This document shows, piece after piece, positions 22,817 to 30,962 of a stretch of 31,145 nt of DNA. The stretch is from DATARH01 sp035534855 (GTDB taxonomy: Bacteria > Pseudomonadota > Alphaproteobacteria > ATCC43930 > CGMCC-115725): positions 1 to 31,145 of the forward strand of contig DATLRD010000133.1 of the NCBI GenBank assembly GCA_035534855.1, read 5' to 3'. The notes under the pieces were generated by a model, which was given only the letters and a program-made list of their open reading frames with translations, had not been told where the DNA came from and made no database searches. The position numbers and the translations under genes are program-made. The stretch's first letter is position 1. Each line of letters begins with the position of its first letter.

Positions 22817-23901
22817 GCCTCGCCTTCACCGTCCTCGCCCGCGATGGCGCGGCGCGCAACGGCCGGCTGGAAACCGCGCACGGGGTGGTCGAAACGCCGG
22901 CGTTCATGCCGGTCGGCACCGCGGCTACGGTCAAGGCAATGACGCCAGAGGGAGTCGCCGCGACCGGGGCGCGGATGATCCTCGGCAACACCTATCACCT
23001 GATGCTGCGCCCCGGTGCCGAGCGCATCGCGACGCTCGGCGGGTTGCACCGGTTTATGAACTGGCCCTGCGCAATTCTCACCGATTCCGGCGGGTTCCAG
23101 GTGCGCTCGCTGGCGGCGCTGCGCAAGATTTCCGAGGAAGGCGTCGCGTTCCGCTCGCATCTCGACGGCAGCCGTCACCTGCTGACCCCGGAGCGCTCGA
23201 TCGAGATCCAGCATCTGCTCGGCGCCGATGTGACGATGGCGTTTGACGAATGCACCCCGTTCCCGGCCGAGCGCGAGGCGGTCGAGGTCTCGATGGAATT
23301 GTCGATGCGCTGGGCCGAGCGCTCGCGCCGCGCCTTTGTCGACCGGCCCGGGCACGGCCTCTTCGGCATCCAGCAGGGCGGCGTGCACCACGATCTGCGC
23401 CGTCGTTCGGCCGAGCGCCTGACCGCGATCGGCTTCGACGGCTATGCGATCGGCGGGCTTGCGCTTGGTGAAGGCCAGGCAACGACCTTCGCCGTGCTCG
23501 ACGAGACGATGCAATACCTGCCGGCAGACCGGCCGCACTATCTGATGGGGGTCGGCAAGCCGTCGGACCTGGTCGGCGCCGTCAAGCGCGGCGTCGACCT
23601 GTTCGATTGCGTCCTGCCGACTCGTTCGGGCCGCACCGCCCAGGCCTTCACCCGCGCCGGCACGCTCAACCTGCGCAACGCCCGCCACGCCGACGATCCT
23701 GCCCCGCTCGACCTGGAATGCCGCTGCCCGGCTTGCACCGGGTTCAGCCGCGCCTATCTTCATCATCTGGCCAAGAGCGGCGAGATCCTGGCGAGCATGC
23801 TGCTGACCGCGCACAACCTGACCTATTACGCCGACCTGATGGCGGCGATGCGCGCGGCGATCGCGGCCGGGCGATTGAGCGAGATCGAGGCCCCCGGATG
23901 A
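22813..23901 (+). CDS. tgt: tRNA-guanine transglycosylase
   Basis: Tgt swaps guanine-34 for preQ1 in tRNAs for Asp, Asn, His and Tyr. The 362-residue protein shows TDSGGFQV with the general Asp D91, the nucleophile Asp265 in DLFDCVLPTRSGR, and the zinc cysteines C303, C305 and C308 in ECRCPAC, followed by a His in LLTAHN. The start is a GTG at 22813 overlapping the queA stop in GTGA; no ATG is closer to the family N-terminus. It is a cytoplasmic enzyme and part of the que operon. Confidence 0.97.
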   Translation: MSLAFTVLARDGAARNGRLETAHGVVETPAFMPVGTAATVKAMTPEGVAATGARMILGNTYHLMLRPGAERIATLGGLHRFMNWPCAILTDSGGFQVRSLAALRKISEEGVAFRSHLDGSRHLLTPERSIEIQHLLGADVTMAFDECTPFPAEREAVEVSMELSMRWAERSRRAFVDRPGHGLFGIQQGGVHHDLRRRSAERLTAIGFDGYAIGGLALGEGQATTFAVLDETMQYLPADRPHYLMGVGKPSDLVGAVKRGVDLFDCVLPTRSGRTAQAFTRAGTLNLRNARHADDPAPLDLECRCPACTGFSRAYLHHLAKSGEILASMLLTAHNLTYYADLMAAMRAAIAAGRLSEIEAPG

Positions 23902-24350
23902 GCGTCGTTCCGGGTCAGCTGGGCCACAGCGTGCCGCTCCCCGCCTCGCCCGCCGAGGCGGTTATCGAGTGCGTGCCCAACCCGCACCCCGGCAAACTCT
24001 ACGCGGCCCGCTTCACCTGCCCCGAATTCACCGCGCTGTGCCCGATCACCGGGCAGCCCGATTTCGCGCATCTCGTCATCGACTATGTGCCGCAGGACTT
24101 GCTGGTCGAAAGCAAGTCGTTGAAACTGTTTCTCGGCTCGTTCCGCAATCACGGCGCGTTCCACGAAGACTGTACGCTGACGATCGCCGAGCGGCTGGTC
24201 GCCGCGGCGGCGCCGCGCTGGCTCAGGATTGGTGGCTTCTGGTATCCGCGCGGCGGCATTCCGATCGACGTGTTCTACCAGACCGGCGTGCCGCCCGAAG
24301 GCCTGTGGCTGCCCGATGCCGGCGTCCCGCCCTATCGCGGCCGGGGGTGA
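23898..24350 (+). CDS. queF: NADPH-dependent preQ0 reductase
   Basis: QueF reduces the nitrile of preQ0 to the amine of preQ1, supplying the base for Tgt. The 150-residue protein is of the short (unimodular) type, with the catalytic Cys48 and Asp55 in LCPITGQPDFAH and the signature ESKSLKLFLGSFRNHGAFHE (71-90). The ATG at 23898 overlaps the tgt stop in an ATGA. Its presence means preQ0 is made or imported and finished here. Confidence 0.97.
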   Translation: MSVVPGQLGHSVPLPASPAEAVIECVPNPHPGKLYAARFTCPEFTALCPITGQPDFAHLVIDYVPQDLLVESKSLKLFLGSFRNHGAFHEDCTLTIAERLVAAAAPRWLRIGGFWYPRGGIPIDVFYQTGVPPEGLWLPDAGVPPYRGRG

Positions 24351-25465
24351 TGGAAGCCGCCGCGATCCGCGAGGCAATCCGCGCCGAGGCGCTGGCGCTG
24401 GGGTTTGACGCAGTTGGCTTCGCCGCCGCGCATCTTGCCGATGCGGCCCGCGCCGACCTGGCCGAGTTTCTTGCCCGTGGCTATCACGGCGAGATGGGGT
24501 GGCTGGCCGACAAGGCCGACCGCCGCGTGGACCCGAAGGTGCTATGGCCCGAGGCGAAAACCGTAATCGTGCTCGGCATGAACTACGGGGGCGGCGCTGA
24601 CTGCCAAATCCGCGACGACCGCGGGGTCATCTCGGTCTATGCCCGCGGGCGCGATTACCACGACACGATCAAGCAGCGCCTGAAGCGCCTCGGCCGCTGG
24701 ATCGCCGAACGCTGGCCGTCCGACCTCAAGGTGTTTGTCGACACCGCGCCGGTCATGGAAAAGCCGCTGGCACAACAGGCCGGAGTCGGCTGGCAGGGCA
24801 AGCACACTAACCTCGTCTCGCGCGAGTTCGGCTCGTGGCTGTTTCTCGGCGAGATCTACCTGAGCCTGGCGCTCGACCCCGACCCGGCTGAGGTCGACCA
24901 TTGCGGCAGCTGCTGCGCCTGCCTCGATGCCTGCCCGACCGCGGCGTTTCCGGCGCCCTATCGGCTCGACGCGCGGCGCTGCATCTCGTACCTGACGATC
25001 GAGCACAAGGGGCCGATCCCGCGCGAGCTTCGACCGCTGATCGGCAACCGCATCTTTGGCTGCGACGACTGCCTCGCCGCCTGCCCGTGGAACAAGTACG
25101 CGCGCGCCACGGCCGAGCCCGATTTTCTGCCGCGCGAGGCGCTGACGGCGCCGCGCCTCGCTGCGCTCGCGGCGCTCGACGATGCCGCTTTCCGCGCGAT
25201 GTTCGCCGGCACCGCGGTCAAGCGCATCGGCCGCGACCGGTTTCTGCGCAACGTGCTGATCGCGATCGGCAATGGCGAGCCCGGCAACTCCGAGCTGATC
25301 GCCGTGGCGGAAGCCTGCCTCGACGACACTTCGGGCCTGGTGCGCGCGACTGCCGCCTGGGCCTATACCCGCCACGCGCCGAGCGCCGATATCTGGCAGC
25401 GCGTGCGACACGACCCTGACCCGCTGGTGCAGGCGGAATGTGCAGAGATGGTGGAGGCCCTATGA
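24350..25465 (+). CDS. queG: Epoxyqueuosine reductase
   Basis: QueG reduces epoxyqueuosine to queuosine using cobalamin and two [4Fe-4S] clusters. The 371-residue protein has VDTAPVMEKPLA with the probable acid D131, the ferredoxin-like cluster motif CGSCCACLDACP (C185, C188, C191, C195), and CDDCLAACPWNKYA (C238, C241, C245) for the second cluster. A C-terminal HEAT-like region follows. The ATG at 24350 shares one base with the queF stop. It is the last que gene; pirin overlaps its stop. Confidence 0.96.
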   Translation: MEAAAIREAIRAEALALGFDAVGFAAAHLADAARADLAEFLARGYHGEMGWLADKADRRVDPKVLWPEAKTVIVLGMNYGGGADCQIRDDRGVISVYARGRDYHDTIKQRLKRLGRWIAERWPSDLKVFVDTAPVMEKPLAQQAGVGWQGKHTNLVSREFGSWLFLGEIYLSLALDPDPAEVDHCGSCCACLDACPTAAFPAPYRLDARRCISYLTIEHKGPIPRELRPLIGNRIFGCDDCLAACPWNKYARATAEPDFLPREALTAPRLAALAALDDAAFRAMFAGTAVKRIGRDRFLRNVLIAIGNGEPGNSELIAVAEACLDDTSGLVRATAAWAYTRHAPSADIWQRVRHDPDPLVQAECAEMVEAL

Positions 25466-26160
25466 TCGAATTGCGCCCGTTCGCAAAGCTCGGCCAGGAG
25501 CATCTCGACTGGCTCGACACCCATTATCACTTCTCGTTCGCGCATTACCGCGACCCCGAGCGCATGGGCTGGGGCGCACTGCGCGTGTGGAACGACGACG
25601 AAATCGCGGCCGGCCAGGGCTTTGCGCCGCATCCGCACGCCGACATGGAGATCATCACCTATGTCCGCGATGGCGCCGTGACCCACGAGGACAGCCTCGG
25701 CAATCGCGGCCGCACCGAGGCCGGCGACGTACAGGTGATGTCGGCCGGCAGCGGCATCCGCCACGCCGAATACAATCTCGAAACCGGGCCGACGCGGCTG
25801 TTCCAGATCTGGATCATCCCGACCCGACGCGGCGGCGAACCGGGCTGGGGCACCCGCCCGTTCCCCAAGACCGACCGCGCCGGCCGGCTGGTCGCGCTGG
25901 CGAGCGGGCACGAGAACGACGACGAGGCGCTGCCGATCCGCGCCGACGCGCGCGTGCTCGCCGCGACGCTGGCCGCCGGAGCCCGGCTCAACTACGCGCT
26001 GCCGCCGGGCCGTCACGCCTACCTGGTGCCGGTGTTCGGCGCGCTCGACGTCAACGGCATCGCCGCCGGCCCGCGCGACGGCGTCGCGATCCGCGACGAA
26101 TCGATGCTGACCCTGTCGGCGCGCGAGGCTACCGAGCTGGTTCTGGTCGATTCGGTCTAG
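25462..26160 (+). CDS. Pirin-family bicupin
   Basis: The 232-residue protein is a bacterial pirin with the iron ligands H57, H59, H101 and E103 in APHPHADMEI and SGIRHAEYN, plus the family segment THEDSLGNRGRTEAGDVQ. Some members have quercetin dioxygenase activity or bind regulators; the role here is unknown. The ATG overlaps the queG stop in an ATGA and GGAGG lies six bases before it, so it belongs to the que transcript although no link to queuosine is known. It is convergent with minE. Confidence 0.93.
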   Translation: MIELRPFAKLGQEHLDWLDTHYHFSFAHYRDPERMGWGALRVWNDDEIAAGQGFAPHPHADMEIITYVRDGAVTHEDSLGNRGRTEAGDVQVMSAGSGIRHAEYNLETGPTRLFQIWIIPTRRGGEPGWGTRPFPKTDRAGRLVALASGHENDDEALPIRADARVLAATLAAGARLNYALPPGRHAYLVPVFGALDVNGIAAGPRDGVAIRDESMLTLSAREATELVLVDSV

Positions 26161-26173
26161 CGGCGGCGCGTGG

Positions 26174-26455
26174 TCACGACACCGGCGCGAGACCGTCCTT
26201 GGCCTTGGCACCGGCCAGTTCGATGTTGATTTCGAGCAGCGAGGTGTCGCCGGCTCTGCCGAGATTGACGTGGATCATGTCTTCATTGATCTGCACGTAG
26301 CGGCTGACCACGGCGAGCAATTCCTTTTGCAGGCGCGGCAGGAAATCCGGCGCGTCGCGGCCGGCGCGCTCGTGCGCCAGCACGATCTTCAACCGCTCCT
26401 TGGCGATCGCCGCGGTTTTCGGACGTGGGGTAAACAGATAGCTGAAAAGGCTCAT
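26174..26455 (-). CDS. minE: Cell division topological specificity factor MinE
   Basis: MinE drives MinD off the membrane and sets the Min oscillation. The 93-residue protein has the N-terminal membrane/MinD-binding part (MSLFSYLFTPRPKTAAIAKE, then RLKIVLAHER) and the C-terminal dimer domain. The ATG at 26455 follows the minD TAA with no gap. Length and motifs are normal. Confidence 0.96.
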   Translation of the reverse strand: MSLFSYLFTPRPKTAAIAKERLKIVLAHERAGRDAPDFLPRLQKELLAVVSRYVQINEDMIHVNLGRAGDTSLLEINIELAGAKAKDGLAPVS

Positions 26456-27268
26456 TTACGCCCTACCGAAAAGAACCCGGAAAAATCCCCGCTTCTCCGG
26501 CTTGACGAAACGCATCTCGCGCTGCTCGCCGAGGAACCGCGCAACGGCATCGACATAGGCCCGGCCGGCCGGGCTGTCCGGGTCGAACACGACCGGCGTG
26601 CCGGTATTCGAGGCGCGCAGCACGGATTCGGATTCGGGGATCACGCCCAACAGCGGGATCGACAGGATTTCCTTTACATCGTCGACCGACAGCATCTCGC
26701 CCCTGGTGACGCGGTCGAGATCGTAGCGCGTCAACAGCAGGTGGATGTCGACCGGCGGCTCGTTGCGCTCGGCCCGGCGCGAGCGCGACGACAGGATACC
26801 GATGATCCGGTCGCTGTCGCGCACCGATGATACCTCGGGGTTGGTCACGATGATCGCGCTGTCAGCGAAATAGAGCGCGGTGATCGCGCCGTGTTCGATC
26901 CCGGCCGGGCTGTCGCAGATGATGTAGTCAAAGGTCTTTTTCAGTTCGTCGAGCACCCGTTCGACCCCGTCGCGCTTCAGCGCGTCCTTGTCGCGCGTCT
27001 GCGAGGTCGGAAAGATGAACAGGTTGTCGTTGCGCTTGTCCTTGATCAGGGCCTGGTTGAGGTTGGCGTCGCCGTTAATCACGTTGATGAAATCGAACAC
27101 CACGCGGCGCTCGCAGCCCATCACCAGGTCGAGGTTGCGCAGCCCGACATCGAAATCGATGACGACCGTCTTGTGTCCACGCAGGGCGAGCCCGGCCGCA
27201 AAGGCGGCCGAGGTCGTGGTCTTGCCGACCCCGCCCTTGCCGGATGTGACGACGATTACCCTTGCCAA
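26456..27268 (-). CDS. minD: Septum site-determining ATPase MinD
   Basis: MinD is a membrane-bound ATPase that recruits MinC and oscillates with MinE. The 270-residue protein has the deviant Walker A SGKGGVGKTT (9-18), VIDFDVGLRNLDLVMG, CDSPAGIEHGA and a C-terminal amphipathic helix (KRGFFRVLFGRA). The start is a TTG at 27268, read as MARVIVV, with GGGGAGG five bases upstream; no nearby ATG gives the family N-terminus. It lies between minC and minE. Confidence 0.97.
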   Translation of the reverse strand: MARVIVVTSGKGGVGKTTTSAAFAAGLALRGHKTVVIDFDVGLRNLDLVMGCERRVVFDFINVINGDANLNQALIKDKRNDNLFIFPTSQTRDKDALKRDGVERVLDELKKTFDYIICDSPAGIEHGAITALYFADSAIIVTNPEVSSVRDSDRIIGILSSRSRRAERNEPPVDIHLLLTRYDLDRVTRGEMLSVDDVKEILSIPLLGVIPESESVLRASNTGTPVVFDPDSPAGRAYVDAVARFLGEQREMRFVKPEKRGFFRVLFGRA

Positions 27269-27368
27269 CCGGCCCTCCCCTTGCCGCGTCCCGGCCCTGC
27301 CTGACGCGGCTCGATTCTTCCCCGAATCTTGCGGCCCCTATGCCTAGTGAAGAGCGTCATGATGAGCG

Positions 27369-28052
27369 TCAAATTCGCGTCAGGGTCAACCGGTCATCGA
27401 CAAGCGCGATCTCCACCGAATGACCGCGATGTTCGGACGGCAGCTGGTCGCTGACCAGGTATTGGCCGGCAATGCTGACCAGCTCCGCATCAAGTCTGCT
27501 GCAGAAGATCCGGGCGCCGGTATCGCCGTTCGCACCGGCCAACGCGCGCCCGCGCAGCGCCCCGTAAACATGGATGTTGCCGTCGGCCACCAGTTCCGCG
27601 CCCGGGCTGACCGCCGCGGTGACCACCAGGTCGGTGCCGCGCGCATAAACCTGGGTGCCCGACCGTACAGGCGCGGTAACCAGCCGCGATCTCGCCGCCG
27701 GGGGCGGCGGCTCGGCCGTCTCAGCCGGCGCGCGGGCAGGTTGCGCTGCGGTCGGGGCAAAGCTCGCCAGCCCCACCGCCGCAGCGGCCTCGACCTGCGC
27801 CGGAGCGGCGTTCTGCACCCCGACAAGCACCAGCGTGTAGTGCCGCAAGATGTCGCGCGCCCTGGCAAACTCGTCGGCCGTCTCGAACCCGCCGACGCCG
27901 CGGACATCGAGCACGACTGGGGCGTTGCGGAAAAACCGCGGGCTCCGGTCGATCTGCCGCGCCAATTCATGCTCGAATGATGGGTCGCGCAGCATACTGG
28001 CGCGAACCACCATTACGGTGAACAGCGCGCCCTGCACGAGGTTTATCGCCAT
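27369..28052 (-). CDS. minC: Septum site-determining protein MinC
   Basis: MinC inhibits FtsZ assembly away from midcell. The 227-residue protein has an N-terminal MinC domain (about 1-95), an alanine/proline-rich linker (about 96-130) and the C-terminal beta-helix domain with RSGTQVYARGTDLVVTAAVS, ELVADGNIHVYGALRGRALAG and ARIFCSRLDAELVSIAGQY. The ATG at 28052 is the first possible start because a TGA lies in frame nine bases before it; no clear ribosome site is seen. A gap of 100 bases separates it from minD. Confidence 0.94.
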   Translation of the reverse strand: MAINLVQGALFTVMVVRASMLRDPSFEHELARQIDRSPRFFRNAPVVLDVRGVGGFETADEFARARDILRHYTLVLVGVQNAAPAQVEAAAAVGLASFAPTAAQPARAPAETAEPPPPAARSRLVTAPVRSGTQVYARGTDLVVTAAVSPGAELVADGNIHVYGALRGRALAGANGDTGARIFCSRLDAELVSIAGQYLVSDQLPSEHRGHSVEIALVDDRLTLTRI

Positions 28053-28159
28053 TCGGGGTCAGGCGCGTCCGATAAAGTCAACCAAACCATCGGTTAACGT
28101 TAATTTCCGATTGCCGCAACGAGTTTCCGCGCGGATTGTACCCAACCCTGCACGTCGGC

Positions 28160-29263
28160 CTAAGATACCGCAGAAACGACGAGCCTCATAAATCCGTCGG
28201 CCGCGGCCGGATCGACCCAGCGCAACACCGCGGCGATGTCGAGACCGGGATCGATCCAGGTGATGTTGCCGCCGGCGCCGCGCGCATAATAGCTGCCCTC
28301 CGGCGCGCTCGGATAGAGGCCCCGGCCTGTGTTGAGCCACCACAGCGCACCGTAATTCGGATAGAGCGGGCACGGCTCGCGCATCAGCGCGATCCATCCC
28401 TCCGACAGGATGCGGCGCGTTCCCCATACCCCGCCGCGCAGCAGCATCAGCCCGATCCGCGCCTGGTCCGCCGCGCCGATGAACACGCCGCCGCCCCAGT
28501 GCGAGCCGCCCGACACCGACTGCACGCGACGCCCGTCAATCTCGACATAGGAATTTCGGTAGCCGTGCCATTCCCAGCCGTGCGACGCGCCGATCGGGTC
28601 CATCACCTCGTCGCGGAACACGTCGGGCAGCGGCCGGCGCCACAGCCGCAACAGCGCCAGGCTCAGCCGGTTGACCCGAACATCGTTGTATTCCCAGAAC
28701 CCGCCGGGCGCGCGCAACTTGCGGTGCGTGCCCTTCTCACCCTCGGTCGGCCGCCCGGCGACGGTACGATTGCGGTCGATCAGGTCCGGCTTGTCCCACA
28801 GCGTACCCTCCCATTCCGAGGTCTGCTGCAGCAGGTGGCGCCAGGTGATCGCGTCGTTGTGCGGCGGGTCGAACCCGCCGTCGTCGACGGTGCGGCGCAC
28901 CAGCTCGTCGACATCGCCGATCATCCCGCGGTCCCAGGCAATGCCGGCGAGGATCGATAGATAGCTCTTGGCGACGCTGAACGTCAGGTCGGCGCGGCTT
29001 GTGTCGCCCCATTCGGCAACGACCCGCCCGCCGCGCACGATGACCCCGCTCGGGCCGCCGCGCGGCCGCACCGGGCCGAGCGTCTCGTTCCACGGCGGCG
29101 CCTCGCCGAAATCCCCGGCGATCGGGATCGCGAGGTCACGCGGCCACGGCGTCTCATGCTCGGCGGCGTGGCGGGCGGCCGCGGCGAACGCGCCGACATC
29201 GAGGCCGGCGGCAGCCGGATCAATCCGGTCCCAGGCGGGGTCGGCAGGCGGAAAATAGCTCAT
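28160..29263 (-). CDS. Serine hydrolase, beta-lactamase/EstB-like family
   Basis: The 367-residue protein has the class C beta-lactamase fold: the nucleophile pair S96 and K99 in FSVAKSYLS, and Y192 in FWEYND as the second motif. The third motif is probably in the C-terminal RGAGGN. No signal peptide is seen, so it is probably cytoplasmic and an esterase or amidase rather than a beta-lactamase. The start at 29263 has GGAG nine bases upstream. It is divergent from tatA. Confidence 0.88.
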   Translation of the reverse strand: MSYFPPADPAWDRIDPAAAGLDVGAFAAAARHAAEHETPWPRDLAIPIAGDFGEAPPWNETLGPVRPRGGPSGVIVRGGRVVAEWGDTSRADLTFSVAKSYLSILAGIAWDRGMIGDVDELVRRTVDDGGFDPPHNDAITWRHLLQQTSEWEGTLWDKPDLIDRNRTVAGRPTEGEKGTHRKLRAPGGFWEYNDVRVNRLSLALLRLWRRPLPDVFRDEVMDPIGASHGWEWHGYRNSYVEIDGRRVQSVSGGSHWGGGVFIGAADQARIGLMLLRGGVWGTRRILSEGWIALMREPCPLYPNYGALWWLNTGRGLYPSAPEGSYYARGAGGNITWIDPGLDIAAVLRWVDPAAADGFMRLVVSAVS

Positions 29264-29421
29264 CGTCGGGGCTCCAGTGCGCCTTAGGCTTGATTTTCTT
29301 GGATTCGGCACGACCTCGTGGATCAGGCACGAGTGCGCATGATGTCGCAATTGCGATTCGACGGGCACAGCCGCGTCGAGTCTGCTAAAATACCGGTTCT
29401 TTGGTTTTCGAGGTCGTCGAC

Positions 29422-29661
29422 ATGGGTTCCTTGAGCATCTGGCACTGGCTCGTTGTTTTGGCGGTAGGCCTGTTATTGTTTGGCGGCCGTGGCAAGCTGT
29501 CCAGCGTGATGGGCGACTTCGCCAAAGGGATCAAGGCGTTCAAGGCCGGCATGAAGGACGAGGACGAGCAGGACGTGACGCCGCCGCACGCCCAGGTCAC
29601 CTCGCCGCCGCCGTCCGCTGCTGCGACTACCGCAGCCGAGCCCAAGCGCGAACACGTCTGA
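29422..29661 (+). CDS. tatA: Sec-independent translocase TatA (orphan)
   Basis: TatA forms the pore-like part of the twin-arginine export system. The 79-residue protein starts MGSLSIWHWLVVLAVGLLLF, one membrane segment, followed by GGRGKLSSVMGDFAKGIKAF, the typical hinge and amphipathic helix, and a flexible polar tail. The start at 29422 fits the family; TTG at 29401 is an alternative. tatB and tatC are not next to it, so this copy stands alone. It is upstream of the MoxR gene by 80 bases. Confidence 0.94.
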   Translation: MGSLSIWHWLVVLAVGLLLFGGRGKLSSVMGDFAKGIKAFKAGMKDEDEQDVTPPHAQVTSPPPSAAATTAAEPKREHV

Positions 29662-29741
29662 TCCGAGGGTGATCCGGGGGCGGATCGAGCGACGGCAGCG
29701 CCGCCGCCCCGCTCTCCCCCTGTGCAACGAACAGGACCTTC

Positions 29742-30593
29742 ATGCTGCGCTTTGAGGGCACCGCGAGCTATGTCGCGACGCAGGATCTCCAGGTTGCCGT
29801 CAACGCCGCGATCGCGCTCGAGCGCCCGCTGCTGGTGAAGGGCGAGCCGGGCACCGGCAAGACCATCCTTGCTCACGAGGTCGCTCAGGCGCTCGGCAAG
29901 GAGTTGATCACCTGGCACGTCAAATCGACGACCAAGGCCCTGCAAGGGCTTTATGAATACGACGCGGTGTCACGCCTGCGCGACGGTCAGCTCGGCGACG
30001 AGCGGGTGCGCGACATCGGCAACTACATCAACCCCGGAAAATTGTGGGACGCTTTCGAGGCCGACTCGGCGCCGGTGCTGTTGATCGACGAGATCGACAA
30101 GGCCGACATCGAGTTTCCCAACGACCTTCTGCTCGAACTCGACCGGATGGAGTTCTTCGTCTACGAGCTTCGCAAGACCGTCGTCGCCAGGCAGCGGCCG
30201 GTCGTTATCATCACCTCGAACAACGAAAAGGAATTGCCCGACGCGTTTCTGCGCCGCTGCTTTTTCCACTACATCCGCTTCCCCGAGCGCGACACGATGG
30301 AGCGGATCATCGACGTGCATTTTCCCGGCCTCAAAGGCGAGCTGGTGCACGAGGCGCTCACCATCTTCTACGACATCCGCCAGGTGCCGGGGCTCAAAAA
30401 AAAGCCGTCGACCTCAGAGCTGCTCGACTGGATCAAGCTGTTGCTGGTCGAGGACGTGACGCCCGAGGTACTGCGCACCCGCGACCCCAACAAGCTGATC
30501 CCGCCGCTGCACGGCGCGCTGCTCAAGAACGAGCAGGACGTGCATTTGTTCGAACGCCTCGCCTTTCTGCACCGCCGCGGCGAGCGGGGATGA
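29742..30593 (+). CDS. MoxR-family AAA+ ATPase
   Basis: The 283-residue protein is an AAA+ ATPase with Walker A GEPGTGKT (34-41), Walker B LLIDEIDK (113-120), sensor 1 TSNN (158-161) and an arginine pair in FLRRCFF (171-172). MoxR proteins work with VWA partners to mature enzymes or insert metals, as in CO dehydrogenase (CoxD/CoxE). A CoxE-like VWA gene follows two positions downstream, so it is the expected pair. The ATG at 29742 has AGGA six bases upstream. The next gene overlaps its stop. Confidence 0.95.
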   Translation: MLRFEGTASYVATQDLQVAVNAAIALERPLLVKGEPGTGKTILAHEVAQALGKELITWHVKSTTKALQGLYEYDAVSRLRDGQLGDERVRDIGNYINPGKLWDAFEADSAPVLLIDEIDKADIEFPNDLLLELDRMEFFVYELRKTVVARQRPVVIITSNNEKELPDAFLRRCFFHYIRFPERDTMERIIDVHFPGLKGELVHEALTIFYDIRQVPGLKKKPSTSELLDWIKLLLVEDVTPEVLRTRDPNKLIPPLHGALLKNEQDVHLFERLAFLHRRGERG

Positions 30594-30957
30594 AAGAGAT
30601 GAACTCGGTCAATCCTTCGCCTAGCGCCGCCGAAGCGGCCGAGACCGACGCGCTGTACGAAATGGCGAACCTGTATCCGCGCACGACCGGACTGCCGATG
30701 ACGGTCTGGGTCGGCCCGCGCGGCACGACGTGCGGATCAAGGTCAACCTGGCGCACGGCAACCAGATGACCATCGACAGCACCGCGGTCGTTGCGGTGCG
30801 CCCGTCGCCGCACGTTATCGCAGGCCGGCTGTCGCCCGCCGACGAACGCGCGGTATTCGATCGGATCACGCTCAACGCGGATGCCATCATCGCCTGTTGG
30901 GACGGCGATACCGACACCGTACAGCTTTCCCAGGCGCATAAGCCCCTGCCGGCCTGA
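30590..30957 (+). pseudogene. Frameshifted small gene between MoxR and VWA genes
   Basis: The first frame starts at 30590 in an ATGA overlap with the MoxR gene and encodes MKEMNSVNPSPSAAEAAETD then ALYEMANLYPRTTGLPMTVW and VGPR. After 30716-30724 the sense continues in the neighbouring frame as ARHDVRIKVNLAHGNQMTID, through VAVRPSPHVIAGRLSPADE, to a TGA at 30957. The joined protein would be about 120 residues with no membrane segment. A 10-base loss between GCGCGGC repeats would explain the shift, as would a base-calling error. I do not recognise the family. The downstream VWA gene starts six bases after its stop. Confidence 0.7.
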
Positions 30958-30962
30958 GGCCG

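Noticed and set aside
28044..28091. A 15-codon frame overlapping the minC start as a leader peptide
   Set aside because: It lacks a ribosome site and any regulatory codon run or terminator; it is probably chance.
29671..29686. GATCCG-GGGG-CGGATC stem after tatA as a terminator
   Set aside because: The stem is six pairs with no T-run; too weak to call.
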